64,000 nucleotides of DNA from Dyadobacter koreensis (GTDB lineage Bacteria; Bacteroidota; Bacteroidia; Cytophagales; Spirosomataceae): positions 62,001 through 126,000 of the forward strand of contig NZ_FNXY01000009.1 of NCBI RefSeq assembly GCF_900108855.1, given 5' to 3'. Shown piece by piece: positions 27,051 to 35,891 of this stretch (positions are counted from its first letter, which is position 1; each line of letters begins with the position of its first letter). The position numbers and the translations under genes are program-made. The notes below the pieces were generated by a model. The model saw nothing but the letters and a program-made list of their open reading frames with translations. It was not told the DNA's origin and made no database searches.

Positions 27051-28204
27051 TAAATCTTTTTCTCATCCATTTTTTCTCCTCTGCTTACGCTCAGGATCAT
27101 TCCCATTGCCACACCTGTAAATAATAGAGATGTTCCTCCCTGGCTAAAAAATGGAAGTGTCTGACCCGTTACAGGAACCAGACCGACTGTAACTGCCATC
27201 GCAGAAAATGCCTGAGCGACGACGACAAAAGTCAGACCCGCTGAAAGCAATCCGCCAAATGGTCTTTTTGTGGCTTCGATGGCTTTAAGGCCGCGGTAAA
27301 GAAGAATTAAATAAGCGATCATCAACGCAAGACCACCTAAGGTGCCATATTCCTCAACTACTACCGCGAAAATAAAATCTTTCTGAGGTTCGGGTAAGAA
27401 CCTGCGCTGGCGGCTTTTTGCCGGCCCTTCTCCATATAAACCACCCCGGGCCATCGCCATATAGGATTGCTGAGATTGATAAACTACTACGTCTTTATCC
27501 AAAAATGCGGTGATACGATTTTGTGCAGTCCCTGACCTCTGCGTAGAATTTAATAAAATTGCAACTCCCGCAAAAAACACAAGCCCCATGGCTGTAAAAA
27601 AGAGATAGTGGATCGGTACCTTGCCCACAAACATTAACAGGAAACATATTCCTGCAAGCATAATTGCTGTGGAGACATTACTGGTAAAAATTAATCCGCA
27701 AACCACCCCCACCAGCGCCAAAGGCTCCATAAAAAGTTCACGCGTGTTCCATCCTCCCTTGATATGTCGTGCCAGAATTAATGACAAATGGGCAATGAGG
27801 GCAACTTTTGCCCATTCCGAAGGCTGAAATCTCTGCCCTATGATTGGTATCTCAATCCAACGTGATGCTTCATTAACGGACCTTCCAAAAAACATCGCAA
27901 AAATGAGCAGAAGAATTGAACTCCAAACCGCCATCCTGGTTACATACACAAACTTTATGTAAGGAATTTTATGAACCCAATACATAATGAGTAGTGATAA
28001 AATACAAAGGACAGAATGCTTAAAAAGATAATATTCGGTGTCTCCCTGCTTTAAACTATATGCGTCTTTTACGCTTGCACTATATACAACGACGATACTT
28101 GAAAGCAACATCCCAACGCAAATACCCCAGATCCAGCGATCACCTTTGAGGTTACCTGCAAACCATGCCTGTGTTTCTTCCCTTACTTTCTGAATAGCTT
28201 CCAT
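27050..28204 (-). CDS. ftsW: Lipid II glycosyltransferase / cell division protein FtsW
   Basis: A 384-residue SEDS family membrane protein with about ten helices, a peptidoglycan glycosyltransferase of the divisome. Seen: WIEIPIIGQRFQPSEWAKVA, RGGLYGEGPAKSRQRRFLPE and VTGQTLPFFSQGGTSLL, all signatures of FtsW/RodA. Its place between murD and murG makes FtsW more likely than RodA. It starts 9 bp after murD. Confidence 0.95.
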   Translation of the reverse strand: MEAIQKVREETQAWFAGNLKGDRWIWGICVGMLLSSIVVVYSASVKDAYSLKQGDTEYYLFKHSVLCILSLLIMYWVHKIPYIKFVYVTRMAVWSSILLLIFAMFFGRSVNEASRWIEIPIIGQRFQPSEWAKVALIAHLSLILARHIKGGWNTRELFMEPLALVGVVCGLIFTSNVSTAIMLAGICFLLMFVGKVPIHYLFFTAMGLVFFAGVAILLNSTQRSGTAQNRITAFLDKDVVVYQSQQSYMAMARGGLYGEGPAKSRQRRFLPEPQKDFIFAVVVEEYGTLGGLALMIAYLILLYRGLKAIEATKRPFGGLLSAGLTFVVVAQAFSAMAVTVGLVPVTGQTLPFFSQGGTSLLFTGVAMGMILSVSRGEKMDEKKI

Positions 28205-28213
28205 ATGCAGTAA

Positions 28214-29560
28214 TTAGTCGGCTAGGTTGATAACGGCTTGCCTGAATTTATCACCCCGGTCTTCGTAATTTTTAAATAAATCGAAACTTGCACAGGCGGG
28301 CGACAGCAATACAATATCTCCCGGATTGCTTAACATCTTTGCTTTATTAACGGCATCCTGAATATCTTCCGTTACGTATATCTCAGGAACGATTTCTCCG
28401 AAATATTCTTTTAGTTTTTCAAATTTTGGCGTTAAAATGATCAAAGCCTTGACTTTCTGACGAACCAGTTCTTCAATTTGCCCGTAATCATTTCCCTTGT
28501 CCACGCCACCGGCTATCAGGACAATTGGCTGTTGAAAACTTCCAAGCGCATAAAAAACTGAATCAACATTTGTCGCTTTGGAATCATTTACATAAGTTAC
28601 TCCATCAAGCACAGCAACCTGTTCAAGGCGATGTGGTGCGTTTTTGAATGATATCAAGCCCGTTTTAATTACGTCAGCAGTCAATCCTACGCATTGAGCG
28701 ACCAGAATGGAAGCAAGCGCATTTACGGCGTTGTGAGGACCTTTTATCGGTAATTCTGAAAAACTTTGTTCGTAAGTAAAATCATCCTTGATCGAAACCA
28801 GTTTATGTCCCTGGTAAAATCCTCCTTGCGGCAAACTTTCGTCCAGCGATATCCCCCATTTTTTCGACGGAATTGCCCGCTTCGTTAATTCGAGACTTAT
28901 CACGTCGCTGTCGGCAAAATAAATGAAATTGTCATCTGCGGTCTGTTTTTGAACAATTCTGAATTTTGAGTCAACATAATTCTGAAAATTGTAGTCATAG
29001 CGGTCCAGATGATCCGGCGTAATGTTCAGCAATACAGCTACGGACGGATGAAAATCAAAGCTGTTATCTAATTGAAAACTACTGATTTCCAATACATAAT
29101 AATCAAAGTTTTTTTCAGCAACCTGCCATGCGAAACTTTCTCCGATATTGCCCGCCAAGCCAACATTCAACCCGGCTTCCTTGAGCAAATGATATGTAAG
29201 AAGGGATGTTGTTGTTTTTCCGTTACTACCCGTAACCGCGATTAGTTTAGCATCTGTATAACGCGAAGCAAATTCAATCTCTGAAATCACCGGAATACCT
29301 TTCGAAACAAGCGCGACAATAATCGGAGCCTTATCAGGTATGCCCGGACTTTTAACAACTTCGTCTGCACCCAGAATGAGCGAATCAGTATGAAGTCCTT
29401 CTTCAAAACTTATATTTTCACGAAGTAAAACCTCGCGGTATTTTTCAATTATCGGGCTGCGATCTGATAAAAAAACATCAAATCCTTTTAATTTACCAAG
29501 TATTGCCGCTCCAATTCCGCTTTCCCCACCACCTAATACGACGAGTTTTTTCTGCACCAT
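28214..29560 (-). CDS. murD: UDP-N-acetylmuramoyl-L-alanine--D-glutamate ligase
   Basis: A 448-residue Mur ligase adding D-Glu. The N-terminal VVLGGGESGIGAAILG, P-loop VTGSNGKTTTSLL and late VTYVNDSKATNVDSV motif identify MurD. It is the first gene of this part of the dcw cluster; the gene upstream (mscL) is unrelated and separated by a terminator. No clean TANNTTTG promoter was found in the 140 bp upstream. Confidence 0.97.
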   Translation of the reverse strand: MVQKKLVVLGGGESGIGAAILGKLKGFDVFLSDRSPIIEKYREVLLRENISFEEGLHTDSLILGADEVVKSPGIPDKAPIIVALVSKGIPVISEIEFASRYTDAKLIAVTGSNGKTTTSLLTYHLLKEAGLNVGLAGNIGESFAWQVAEKNFDYYVLEISSFQLDNSFDFHPSVAVLLNITPDHLDRYDYNFQNYVDSKFRIVQKQTADDNFIYFADSDVISLELTKRAIPSKKWGISLDESLPQGGFYQGHKLVSIKDDFTYEQSFSELPIKGPHNAVNALASILVAQCVGLTADVIKTGLISFKNAPHRLEQVAVLDGVTYVNDSKATNVDSVFYALGSFQQPIVLIAGGVDKGNDYGQIEELVRQKVKALIILTPKFEKLKEYFGEIVPEIYVTEDIQDAVNKAKMLSNPGDIVLLSPACASFDLFKNYEDRGDKFRQAVINLAD

Positions 29561-29648
29561 ATTTTCACATTTTAACTAAGAAGTAAAGTACGCAGTTTAA
29601 TCCCTTTCTATGAAGTATTTTTAACGCTTTCTTGAAAAATACTTATTT

Positions 29649-29680
29649 AAAAAAAAGAGGCATGAAATCATGCCCCTTTG
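29649..29680 (-). terminator. Terminator after mscL
   Basis: On the minus strand AGGGGCATGA pairs with TCATGCCTCT (one G-U) around a two-base gap and is followed by TTTTTTTT. It isolates mscL from murD. Confidence 0.85.
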
Positions 29681-29702
29681 AACTATACATATATCTTAAT
29701 CT

Positions 29703-30035
29703 TTATGCTTCCTTCTTATCTGACTCTGAAAGCTTTAAGCGATTTGCGACCTTTACAATTAAGAAAATCACCCAAGCGATGATCAGGAACTGAATGAGCG
29801 TCTGGATGAAGTTGCCATATTTGACAGCAACCTCCGGTGTTTCTCCGACAGCCTCTTTCAATACGATTTTCAGCTCAGTGAAATCAACTCCACCGATCAG
29901 AATTCCTAAAATTGGATTAATGATATCCTCAACCAGGGAAGTTGTAATTTTCCCAAAAGCAGCTCCGATAACAACACCGACAGCAAGATCCAGCACATTA
30001 CCTTTTGCAATAAAAGTCTTAAATTCTTGAAGCAT
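29703..30035 (-). CDS. mscL: Large-conductance mechanosensitive channel MscL
   Basis: A 110-residue osmotic release channel of the inner membrane. The N-terminal amphipathic start and first helix ([20 protein letters not shown]) carry the pore-lining pattern; a second helix lies at about 80-100. The protein is shorter than the E. coli form (136) mainly in the C-terminal cytoplasmic bundle. It is followed by a strong terminator and preceded by the DUF3078 gene on the same strand. Confidence 0.95.
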   Translation of the reverse strand: MLQEFKTFIAKGNVLDLAVGVVIGAAFGKITTSLVEDIINPILGILIGGVDFTELKIVLKEAVGETPEVAVKYGNFIQTLIQFLIIAWVIFLIVKVANRLKLSESDKKEA

Positions 30036-30072
30036 AAGTTTGTAGTTTAGATGTAACGTCCGATAAATCTAA

Positions 30073-31050
30073 CTAAAACGTATATAAAAAACCAATACTT
30101 AACCCCTGGGCAAACTGGATATCGTCTACCTGAGTTTTGTTGTATACTACAATCGCTCCCAAATTCACGTTAAAATATTTGGCAATTTTTGCCGTCAGCA
30201 TCGCATCAAGTCTGTGATCGTTTTTGAATTCACGTTTTTCCGTGATCTGGTTTTTATTGTAAGCCGTGAAAAGTAAATATCTGAATTTAAGATTTATATT
30301 TTTTGCAAGATCCTTGTCAAAGTTCGCTACTAACTGTGCAATTCCGACTTCATTTCGAATTCGTCTCCCAATTTTGACGCCATAATTTTCAGGAATGGTT
30401 TTATAGAGATTCCTGTCCGAAACAATGGTTTGGCGAATGGCGCCAGGGGCAAGATCGATGAAGAAGTAAGGAGCTGGTTTATATTCAATACCGATTGCTT
30501 CCGTTAAATATGCTGGTGCAAAAAGACCTGAAACTTTCGTTTTAAACCCAACTGAGTCCGGAGCCTCAGAATAGTTATATCCATTTGCAAATTGAGACAG
30601 CAGGTTGAAATTTGCAAACAAGCTCCATTTTTCCGTCAGCTCGTAGTTGTATTTGGTATCAAAAAATAGCCTGTCAAGATTTTTCCTGCTTCCCTGAGCC
30701 TGATTTTTCACGATCCCATATTGCGATTGAAAATCGTTCCGCCATGAATTCCTACCTGTTTTCTTTTCGCTGAGCGCATTAAAAAACGCTCCGAGTGCAA
30801 TGGATGTGACACCTCCGCCGGTCCAGTTTGAACTGAAAGAACCCTGGGTCAGGTTAACTCCGAATTCTATCTTTTTCCATGCAGTGTCTCCTTTAACTTT
30901 AAGTATTCCGGTATTAAGAGAATTGGTAAGATCAACCTTCTTTTTAATGTCATCTTGTGCGAAAGCCATTGAAGAACCCAGCAGCAAAAGGCCTATCATA
31001 AGTGGAGTAAATTTCATCGTTCTTCTCATGCTCATAGAATTTGTGTTCAT
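30073..31050 (-). CDS. DUF3078 outer-membrane protein
   Basis: A beta-rich protein with a signal peptide ending SSMAFAQ and a C-terminal YTF, a usual terminal signature of outer-membrane barrels. Internal repeats of alternating hydrophobic strands (SSNWTGGGVTSIALGAFFNA, WRNDFQSQYGIVK) match DUF3078 proteins of Bacteroidota; function unknown. I chose ATG 31050 (325 residues), one base after the mscS stop; a further ATG at 31017 (MKFTPLMIG) is an alternative and closer to the signal peptide. The frame opens at 31119 inside mscS, which is unlikely. Confidence 0.8.
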   Translation of the reverse strand: MNTNSMSMRRTMKFTPLMIGLLLLGSSMAFAQDDIKKKVDLTNSLNTGILKVKGDTAWKKIEFGVNLTQGSFSSNWTGGGVTSIALGAFFNALSEKKTGRNSWRNDFQSQYGIVKNQAQGSRKNLDRLFFDTKYNYELTEKWSLFANFNLLSQFANGYNYSEAPDSVGFKTKVSGLFAPAYLTEAIGIEYKPAPYFFIDLAPGAIRQTIVSDRNLYKTIPENYGVKIGRRIRNEVGIAQLVANFDKDLAKNINLKFRYLLFTAYNKNQITEKREFKNDHRLDAMLTAKIAKYFNVNLGAIVVYNKTQVDDIQFAQGLSIGFLYTF

Positions 31051-31051
31051 T

Positions 31052-31879
31052 TTAGTTAAAAATTTCCACCTGCCTTGTTTGAAAAAATTGAAGAGGCAAA
31101 ATGGTAGTGGTGTTGTCATTTACTATGGTTACTGTTGTGTTATCAATTTTTGTAATCATGCCTTTGATGTCATCAATCTTTATTACCTGGCCCTCTCGGT
31201 AATTCTTCCGGCTGTAAAATGATGAAATGATGTTCGACAACACATCTTTGGAGGCGATCCCATATCCCAAAGAAAAAGCAAGGATTACGCCCCCTATCAC
31301 AAGAAGAAAGCTTGATTCGAGCAGCGTTGTCTCTATACCAATCTGGCCTAACGCACTGATAAACGTAATGATCAGGAAAAACACAAATGCGATATTTCCG
31401 ATCAGTTTTGCAGAAGGAATATTGAATGACTTACAAGTCGCAACGACAGCGCCTTTGATCGCATCTGAAATCATAATACCGATCTGCAGCATAACAGCAG
31501 CGGCGATAAGTTTCGGAATAAAATTCACAAGTGATAATACCATACTGGTGATGGCATCAACACCAAGGGTTTCCGTTGCAGCAGTAAGGAAAATCAGCAA
31601 AATGAAGTAATAGACAACTTTTGCAACGATATCGCTCAGTTTTATTTCCGTTTTTAGCTGTTTGATCAAGCCAATTTCATTGAGTTTGTCGCCGATTTTA
31701 TCAAATCCGATGGTAACCAGTACTTTACGGATAACAATTGTAATTCCTTTTGCGACTAAATAGCCGATGGCTACGATGATAAAGCAGCCGATCACACGTG
31801 GAACGAAGATTACAAACTGATTTATTAACGTATTAAACGTATTAAGTAGAATTTCGGAGATATTTGGGAGGCTGTTCAT
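31052..31879 (-). CDS. MscS-family mechanosensitive ion channel
   Basis: A 275-residue membrane protein with about four to five helices and a C-terminal MscS-like beta domain (YREGQVIKIDDIKGMITKID). The helix repeats (IGYLVAKGITIVIRKVL and LQIGIMISDAIKGAVVA) resemble the conserved TM helix of small MscS-like channels. It probably releases solutes under osmotic downshock. It is translationally adjacent to the DUF3078 gene (1 bp gap). Confidence 0.85.
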   Translation of the reverse strand: MNSLPNISEILLNTFNTLINQFVIFVPRVIGCFIIVAIGYLVAKGITIVIRKVLVTIGFDKIGDKLNEIGLIKQLKTEIKLSDIVAKVVYYFILLIFLTAATETLGVDAITSMVLSLVNFIPKLIAAAVMLQIGIMISDAIKGAVVATCKSFNIPSAKLIGNIAFVFFLIITFISALGQIGIETTLLESSFLLVIGGVILAFSLGYGIASKDVLSNIISSFYSRKNYREGQVIKIDDIKGMITKIDNTTVTIVNDNTTTILPLQFFQTRQVEIFN

Positions 31880-31932
31880 ATGTTAGAGTAAAATGTGTGT
31901 TGTTGCGAAAAAATCCTGAGTTTTGATCAGCC

Positions 31933-32115
31933 TCAGTCTGTATCTCCTACGGATAAACTTACCACCAAAGCACCCAGAAAATGCTCGGTGAAATGAGTAA
32001 CTACATTCATGGTATCACGAATTGTATTTACTTCTGAGACAAGTGCCCTTTTTAAATATTCAGGCACTTCCTCCGTAGGTTCAAGGTCCTTTAAAACTGA
32101 GTTTCCAGAAGGCAT
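31933..32115 (-). CDS. Small acidic protein coupled to an ECF sigma factor
   Basis: A 60-residue frame starting at ATG 32115, only 3 bp after the sigma factor stop. Content is coding-like: a charged N-terminal half (LEPTEEVPEYLKRALVSEV) and an amphipathic or weakly hydrophobic C-terminal helix (HFTEHFLGALVVSLSVG). No known domain is recognised and no zinc or membrane anti-sigma motif is present. Tight coupling suggests a role linked to the sigma factor, but that is inference. It could also be a non-functional frame. Confidence 0.5.
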   Translation of the reverse strand: MPSGNSVLKDLEPTEEVPEYLKRALVSEVNTIRDTMNVVTHFTEHFLGALVVSLSVGDTD

Positions 32116-32118
32116 ATA

Positions 32119-32760
32119 TTAGAAATTTATCAAATACTTAATCAATTCAATCAATTTGATAAAGAATATACCCAGGAAAATCATTGTTTCCAGATACTTC
32201 TTCCGTAGCTTTTCTCTCGATCTGAGAAGCCGCATTTTAACCGCACTTTCTGTTATTTTAAAAATATCGGCGATGTCTCTTATACTCAGATCGTCGGTAT
32301 ATTTCATGAATAAAATACCCTTCTCGTCTACGGTTAATGTATCCAGGGCAGTTTTGAGATTTCTTGCTTCAATGTCATCGCCGTCGAAAAGATTGTTTAA
32401 GTCAATATCATCAGGAACCTCCATTGGCTCATCCTGATACACTTCGCCTCTTTTCTTGTTGGAACGCAGTTGATCCATACAGTGGTTGTATGTAATCGAA
32501 TACAACCATGTTGAAAATTTGGCATCCTCCTTGAAGGTCCCGAGTTTGAAAATTAATTTTAAAAAGATGTCGTGTGTAAGATCCTCGGCTTTCGCGGAAT
32601 CTTTGACAAAAGACAGGCACTTGTGATATACCTTATCGGCATACCGACCGTACAGTTTCTCGAAATAGTGGTTACGCTGCGTATCCACAAATAGCTTAAC
32701 TAACTCTTCGTCAGTATAACTATTTTCTTTGAGTTCTTCTTTAAACGTTTTGACCGCCAT
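32119..32760 (-). CDS. ECF-type RNA polymerase sigma factor with hydrophobic C-terminal tail
   Basis: A 213-residue sigma-70 family protein. Region 2 is at about 34-100 (AEDLTHDIFLKLI, FSTWLYSITYNHCMDQL) and region 4 at about 140-190 (LSIRDIADIFKITESAVKMR, the DNA-binding helix-turn-helix). Residues 191-213 (ETMIFLGIFFIKLIELIKYL and on) form a hydrophobic segment after region 4, uncommon for a sigma factor. The ATG at 32760 is used; the frame opens upstream at 32835 with a non-homologous stretch. No classical anti-sigma gene lies nearby. Confidence 0.88.
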   Translation of the reverse strand: MAVKTFKEELKENSYTDEELVKLFVDTQRNHYFEKLYGRYADKVYHKCLSFVKDSAKAEDLTHDIFLKLIFKLGTFKEDAKFSTWLYSITYNHCMDQLRSNKKRGEVYQDEPMEVPDDIDLNNLFDGDDIEARNLKTALDTLTVDEKGILFMKYTDDLSIRDIADIFKITESAVKMRLLRSREKLRKKYLETMIFLGIFFIKLIELIKYLINF

Positions 32761-32823
32761 ACATGCAAAAAGTAACAGAGCGAGGCCTATGTTGTGTGTA
32801 AATATTTTTTTCTTGCCGGCAAA

Positions 32824-32875
32824 TAACAAAAACAACGCCTGGTATACAAGTATACGTCAGGCGTTGTTTTTATTT
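32824..32875. terminator. Terminator after tsf
   Basis: AAAAACAACGCCTG (32828-32841) pairs with CAGGCGTTGTTTTT (32858-32871); the loop includes a GTATAC/GTATAC pair. T-runs follow on both strands. It ends the tsf transcript before the sigma factor gene. Confidence 0.8.
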
Positions 32876-32894
32876 TTTTACTATTTTTTTTTAA

Positions 32895-33731
32895 TTATGC
32901 TCCAATCGCTACTCTTTTGAATGACTTTACAGCCAAACCTTTACCAGTTTTTTCAACCAATTGACGGATAGTCAAAGAAGAATCCTTAACAAATTCCTGG
33001 TTCAACAAAGTATTGTCTTTGTAGAATTTCTGTAATTTACCCTGAGCGATTTTTTCAAGCATTGCTTCAGGCTTGCCTTCTGCACGAGCTTGTTCTTTAC
33101 CAACTTCGATTTCACGCTCCACTGTTGCAGCGTCAACTCCGTCTTTATCAAGAGCAACTGGTTTCATCGCAGCAATCTGCATTGCAACGTCTTTTCCAAG
33201 TTCGCTAACATCAGTTCCGTTAACACCTTCGAACGCTACCAATACACCAAGTTTCCCGTTTGAGTGGATATAAGAAACAACTTTATCAGCCGTTACGTTT
33301 TCGTAAGCAGCGATAACCAATTTCTCTCCCAATTTACCAACAAGATCAACGATGTTTTCACTTACAGGACGGCCGTCAGCCAAAGTCGCAGCAAGTAAAG
33401 ATTCTTTATCCTGGATATCATCAGCAACAGCCTTATCCAAAATGCTCTGAGCAAGGTTTTTGAAATCTTCAACGTTAGAAACCGGTTCTGTTTCGCAAGC
33501 GAAAGCAACAAGTTTACCGTTGGTTCCGTCAGCACTGATTGCTACCAATACTGTTCCTTCAGCTACTTCGTTATCAGCACGTTTTGCAGCTACTTTTTGT
33601 CCTTGTTTACGTAGAATATCAACAGCTTGTTCGAAATCACCATCAGCTTCCTGAAGTGCTTTTTTACAATCCATCATGCCTGCGCCAGTCATCTGGCGAA
33701 GTTTATTAACATCTTGAGCGGTAATTGCCAT
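32895..33731 (-). CDS. tsf: Elongation factor Ts
   Basis: A 278-residue nucleotide exchange factor for EF-Tu. The N-terminal UBA-like domain has the signature VNKLRQMTGAGMMDCKKALQ and the core includes DFKNLAQSI, KLGEKLVIAAYE and VGKEQARAEGKPEAMLEKIA. Normal length. It lies downstream of rpsB but is separated from it by a terminator, so transcription is either by read-through or from an unseen promoter. Confidence 0.97.
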   Translation of the reverse strand: MAITAQDVNKLRQMTGAGMMDCKKALQEADGDFEQAVDILRKQGQKVAAKRADNEVAEGTVLVAISADGTNGKLVAFACETEPVSNVEDFKNLAQSILDKAVADDIQDKESLLAATLADGRPVSENIVDLVGKLGEKLVIAAYENVTADKVVSYIHSNGKLGVLVAFEGVNGTDVSELGKDVAMQIAAMKPVALDKDGVDAATVEREIEVGKEQARAEGKPEAMLEKIAQGKLQKFYKDNTLLNQEFVKDSSLTIRQLVEKTGKGLAVKSFKRVAIGA

Positions 33732-33842
33732 GATTTATTTCTAAATGGTTAAAAACTTTTTTACAAAACAGTTCAATTCCCGTGATTAACACATTAAGCA
33801 AATGTTAACGAATGGAAGAAGAACCAATTTTCAATTTGAATT

Positions 33843-33880
33843 TTAAAAAACTATAGCCCATAGCAAATGGCTATGGGCTA
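33843..33880 (-). terminator. Terminator or attenuator between rpsB and tsf
   Basis: TAGCCCATAGC (33854-33864) pairs perfectly with GCTATGGGCTA (33870-33880), loop of five, and on the minus strand is followed by AGTTTTTTAAAA. Because rpsB-tsf is usually one operon, this may act as a partial terminator setting the rpsB to tsf ratio. Confidence 0.75.
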
Positions 33881-33937
33881 CTTTATCTATCAGAAAGAAC
33901 AAGAGTAATTTAAAAAACCCTGTTCATATCGCCCTGA

Positions 33938-34753
33938 CTATTCTTCGTCACTTTCAATAGCTGGAACCTCAGCACGTGGTGCTGCAGCAGCTTCCTCTCC
34001 GCCTTTGTCAACCTGACGTTTGGCTTCTTCTTCCTCAACAAGACGCTGATCGTCTTTATCCTGCTTGCGTTCCATCAGACCTTCTTCGATTGCCTTACCG
34101 ATCGCCAAAGTAATCAATGAGATAGCTTTGTATGCATCATCATTACTTGGAATTGGGAAATCAACCAATTCAGGGTTTGAGTTTGTATCACAGATTGCAA
34201 AAATAGGGATGTTCAATCTTTTTGCTTCTGCTACCGCAATGTGTTCACGTTTCACGTCAACGATGAAAAGTGCAGCCGGAAGGCGCGTTAAGTCAGCTAC
34301 ACCACCTAACACTCTTTCCAATTTGTCCTTTTCACGTGTAAGCATCAGGCGTTCTCTTTTCGCGATATTGCTAACCGTGGTTTCGTCTTTTAGCATCTTC
34401 TCAAGAGTCTGCATTTTTTTCAAAGACTTGCGAATTGTGCCGAAGTTTGTAAGCATACCACCTAACCAACGATCAGTTACGTAAGGCATTTTAAGGCGTT
34501 TTGCCTCTTCCGTTACGATTTCCTGCGCTTGTTTTTTAGTAGCCACAAACATGATCTTACGTCCTGAACGAACGATCTGTTTCAAAGCAGCCTCAGCTGA
34601 TTCTACGCAGCTAAGTGTTTTGTTCAGGTCAATGATGTGAATACCGTTTTTTTCCATAAAGATATATGGAGCCATACGGGGATCCCACTTGCGGGTAAGG
34701 TGACCAAAATGCACACCTGCATCCAATAGGTCTTTATATTCTATTTGTGCCAT
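33938..34753 (-). CDS. rpsB: 30S ribosomal protein S2
   Basis: A 271-residue small-subunit protein. [20 protein letters not shown] at the start and [22 protein letters not shown] and [15 protein letters not shown] are diagnostic. The ATG at 34753 is chosen over an upstream in-frame TTG at 34759. The C-terminal tail (about 235-271) is rich in Glu/Ala and longer than in E. coli. A 196-bp repeat-rich leader separates it from rpsI. Confidence 0.97.
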   Translation of the reverse strand: MAQIEYKDLLDAGVHFGHLTRKWDPRMAPYIFMEKNGIHIIDLNKTLSCVESAEAALKQIVRSGRKIMFVATKKQAQEIVTEEAKRLKMPYVTDRWLGGMLTNFGTIRKSLKKMQTLEKMLKDETTVSNIAKRERLMLTREKDKLERVLGGVADLTRLPAALFIVDVKREHIAVAEAKRLNIPIFAICDTNSNPELVDFPIPSNDDAYKAISLITLAIGKAIEEGLMERKQDKDDQRLVEEEEAKRQVDKGGEEAAAAPRAEVPAIESDEE

Positions 34754-34837
34754 TGCCAAATTTGAATTTATAAGATTAATGATTTTTTACGCAGCACAGC
34801 ACATCGGGCACGATAAGTACTGTCTGGACATCTTTCT

Positions 34838-34940
34838 GTCAAGGGTTGTCATTTGTTGACAGGGATTGTCATTTATTGTTTTGCTTCTAAGCCGAAACGA
34901 TACCTGACTATTTCCTGACCATACCTGACTATTCTTGACA
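34838..34940 (-). promoter_or_regulatory. Repeat-rich leader ahead of rpsB, possible regulatory RNA
   Basis: Between rpsI and rpsB the DNA has two direct repeat pairs: ATACCTGACTATT at 34900-34912 and 34921-34933 (perfect, 21-bp period), and AGGGTTGTCATTTGTTG at 34842-34858 with a near copy at 34861-34878. The outer ends TGTCAAG (34838-34844) and CTTGACA (34934-34940) are complementary. No promoter box was found here. A structured S2-binding leader or an attenuator is possible; no known motif was recognised. Confidence 0.4.
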
Positions 34941-34949
34941 AAGAAAATA

Positions 34950-35336
34950 TTAACGTTTCGAGAATTGGAATCTTCTACGAGCCTTAGCACGACCGTATTT
35001 CTTACGTTCAACCATACGAGGGTCACGAGTAAGGAATCCTTCTTTTTTCAACGCTCCACGGAATTCTCCGTTGTATTCAACCAATGCACGTGAAATCGCC
35101 ATACGAACAGCCTCAGCTTGTCCTGAAATTCCACCGCCTCTAACGTTTACTTTAACATCGTATCCGTTGTTACCGCTAATAGTAACGAAAGGCATTTGCA
35201 AAACGATCTGGTGAACTTCGAAAGGGAAGTACTCCTTGTAATCGCGGCCGTTTACTTTAATTTCTCCTTTACCTGGCGTTAGGTAGATGCGCGCCACAGC
35301 TGTTTTTCTTCTACCAATTGTGTTGATAACTTCCAT
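34950..35336 (-). CDS. rpsI: 30S ribosomal protein S9
   Basis: A 128-residue protein with the standard start INTIGRRKTAVARIYLTPG and the C-terminal signature DPRMVERKKYGRAKARRRFQ ending FSKR, the tail that contacts P-site tRNA. It lies 38 bp after rplM, the conserved rplM-rpsI operon. Confidence 0.98.
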   Translation of the reverse strand: MEVINTIGRRKTAVARIYLTPGKGEIKVNGRDYKEYFPFEVHQIVLQMPFVTISGNNGYDVKVNVRGGGISGQAEAVRMAISRALVEYNGEFRGALKKEGFLTRDPRMVERKKYGRAKARRRFQFSKR

Positions 35337-35374
35337 GTATTGCTTTTGCGTTATCAGTTTTAAACCTCAGAGGC

Positions 35375-35818
35375 TTAGAACTGTATTTCTTTAGGTTGTT
35401 GAGCACTATGCGGATGTTCCGCAGCGGCATAAACGAACAAATTAGTAAACAAACGACGTCCCAAACGACTTTTTGGAAGCATACCTCTCACGGCTTTCTC
35501 GATCACACGTTCCGGGTGTTTTTCAAGCAATTCGCGAGGAGTTTGAAAACGCTGACCTCCTGGGTATCCAGTGTGACGAACATAAATCTTGTCTGTCAAC
35601 TTCTTACCTGTCAACTTTACTTTATCGGCGTTGATAATGATAACATTATCACCACAGTCTACATGAGGAGTATAACTTGCTTTGTGCTTGCCTCTGATAA
35701 TTTTGGCAACTTCACTGGCCAAACGACCAAGAACTGCACCTTTGGCATCCACAACAACCCACTCCTTGTTCACTGTGTTTTTGTTCGCCGAGATGGTTTT
35801 GTAGCTTAACGTATCCAC
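35375..35818 (-). CDS. rplM: 50S ribosomal protein L13
   Basis: A 147-residue protein: GTG start at 35818 (read [20 protein letters not shown]). The frame extends to a TTG at 35827, but that adds three residues not usual for the family. Signatures [20 protein letters not shown] and [19 protein letters not shown] are clear. It heads the rplM-rpsI operon (possibly also rpsB) and has a promoter and structured leader. Confidence 0.97.
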   Translation of the reverse strand: MDTLSYKTISANKNTVNKEWVVVDAKGAVLGRLASEVAKIIRGKHKASYTPHVDCGDNVIIINADKVKLTGKKLTDKIYVRHTGYPGGQRFQTPRELLEKHPERVIEKAVRGMLPKSRLGRRLFTNLFVYAAAEHPHSAQQPKEIQF

Positions 35819-35855
35819 GATTAACAAAAATTTTAATTGATTTTCAATAAATTAC

Positions 35856-35888
35856 ACTGTTATAGAACAGTCCCATCGCAAAATGGGA
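35856..35888 (-). promoter_or_regulatory. Tandem hairpins in the rplM 5' leader, candidate L13 leader
   Basis: Two adjacent stem-loops lie immediately at the predicted mRNA 5' end: TCCCAT/ATGGGA with a 6-nt loop (35871-35888) and ACTGTT/AACAGT with a 4-nt loop (35856-35871). The coding start is about 37 nt further. Ribosomal protein operons in Bacteroidota are often controlled by such leaders, with the encoded protein binding its own mRNA. Autoregulation by L13 is inference. Confidence 0.55.
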
Positions 35889-35891
35889 GTG

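Noticed and set aside
34787-35026. 79-codon frame overlapping rpsI on the same strand
   Set aside because: Out of frame with rpsI and built of the leader repeats; no family features.
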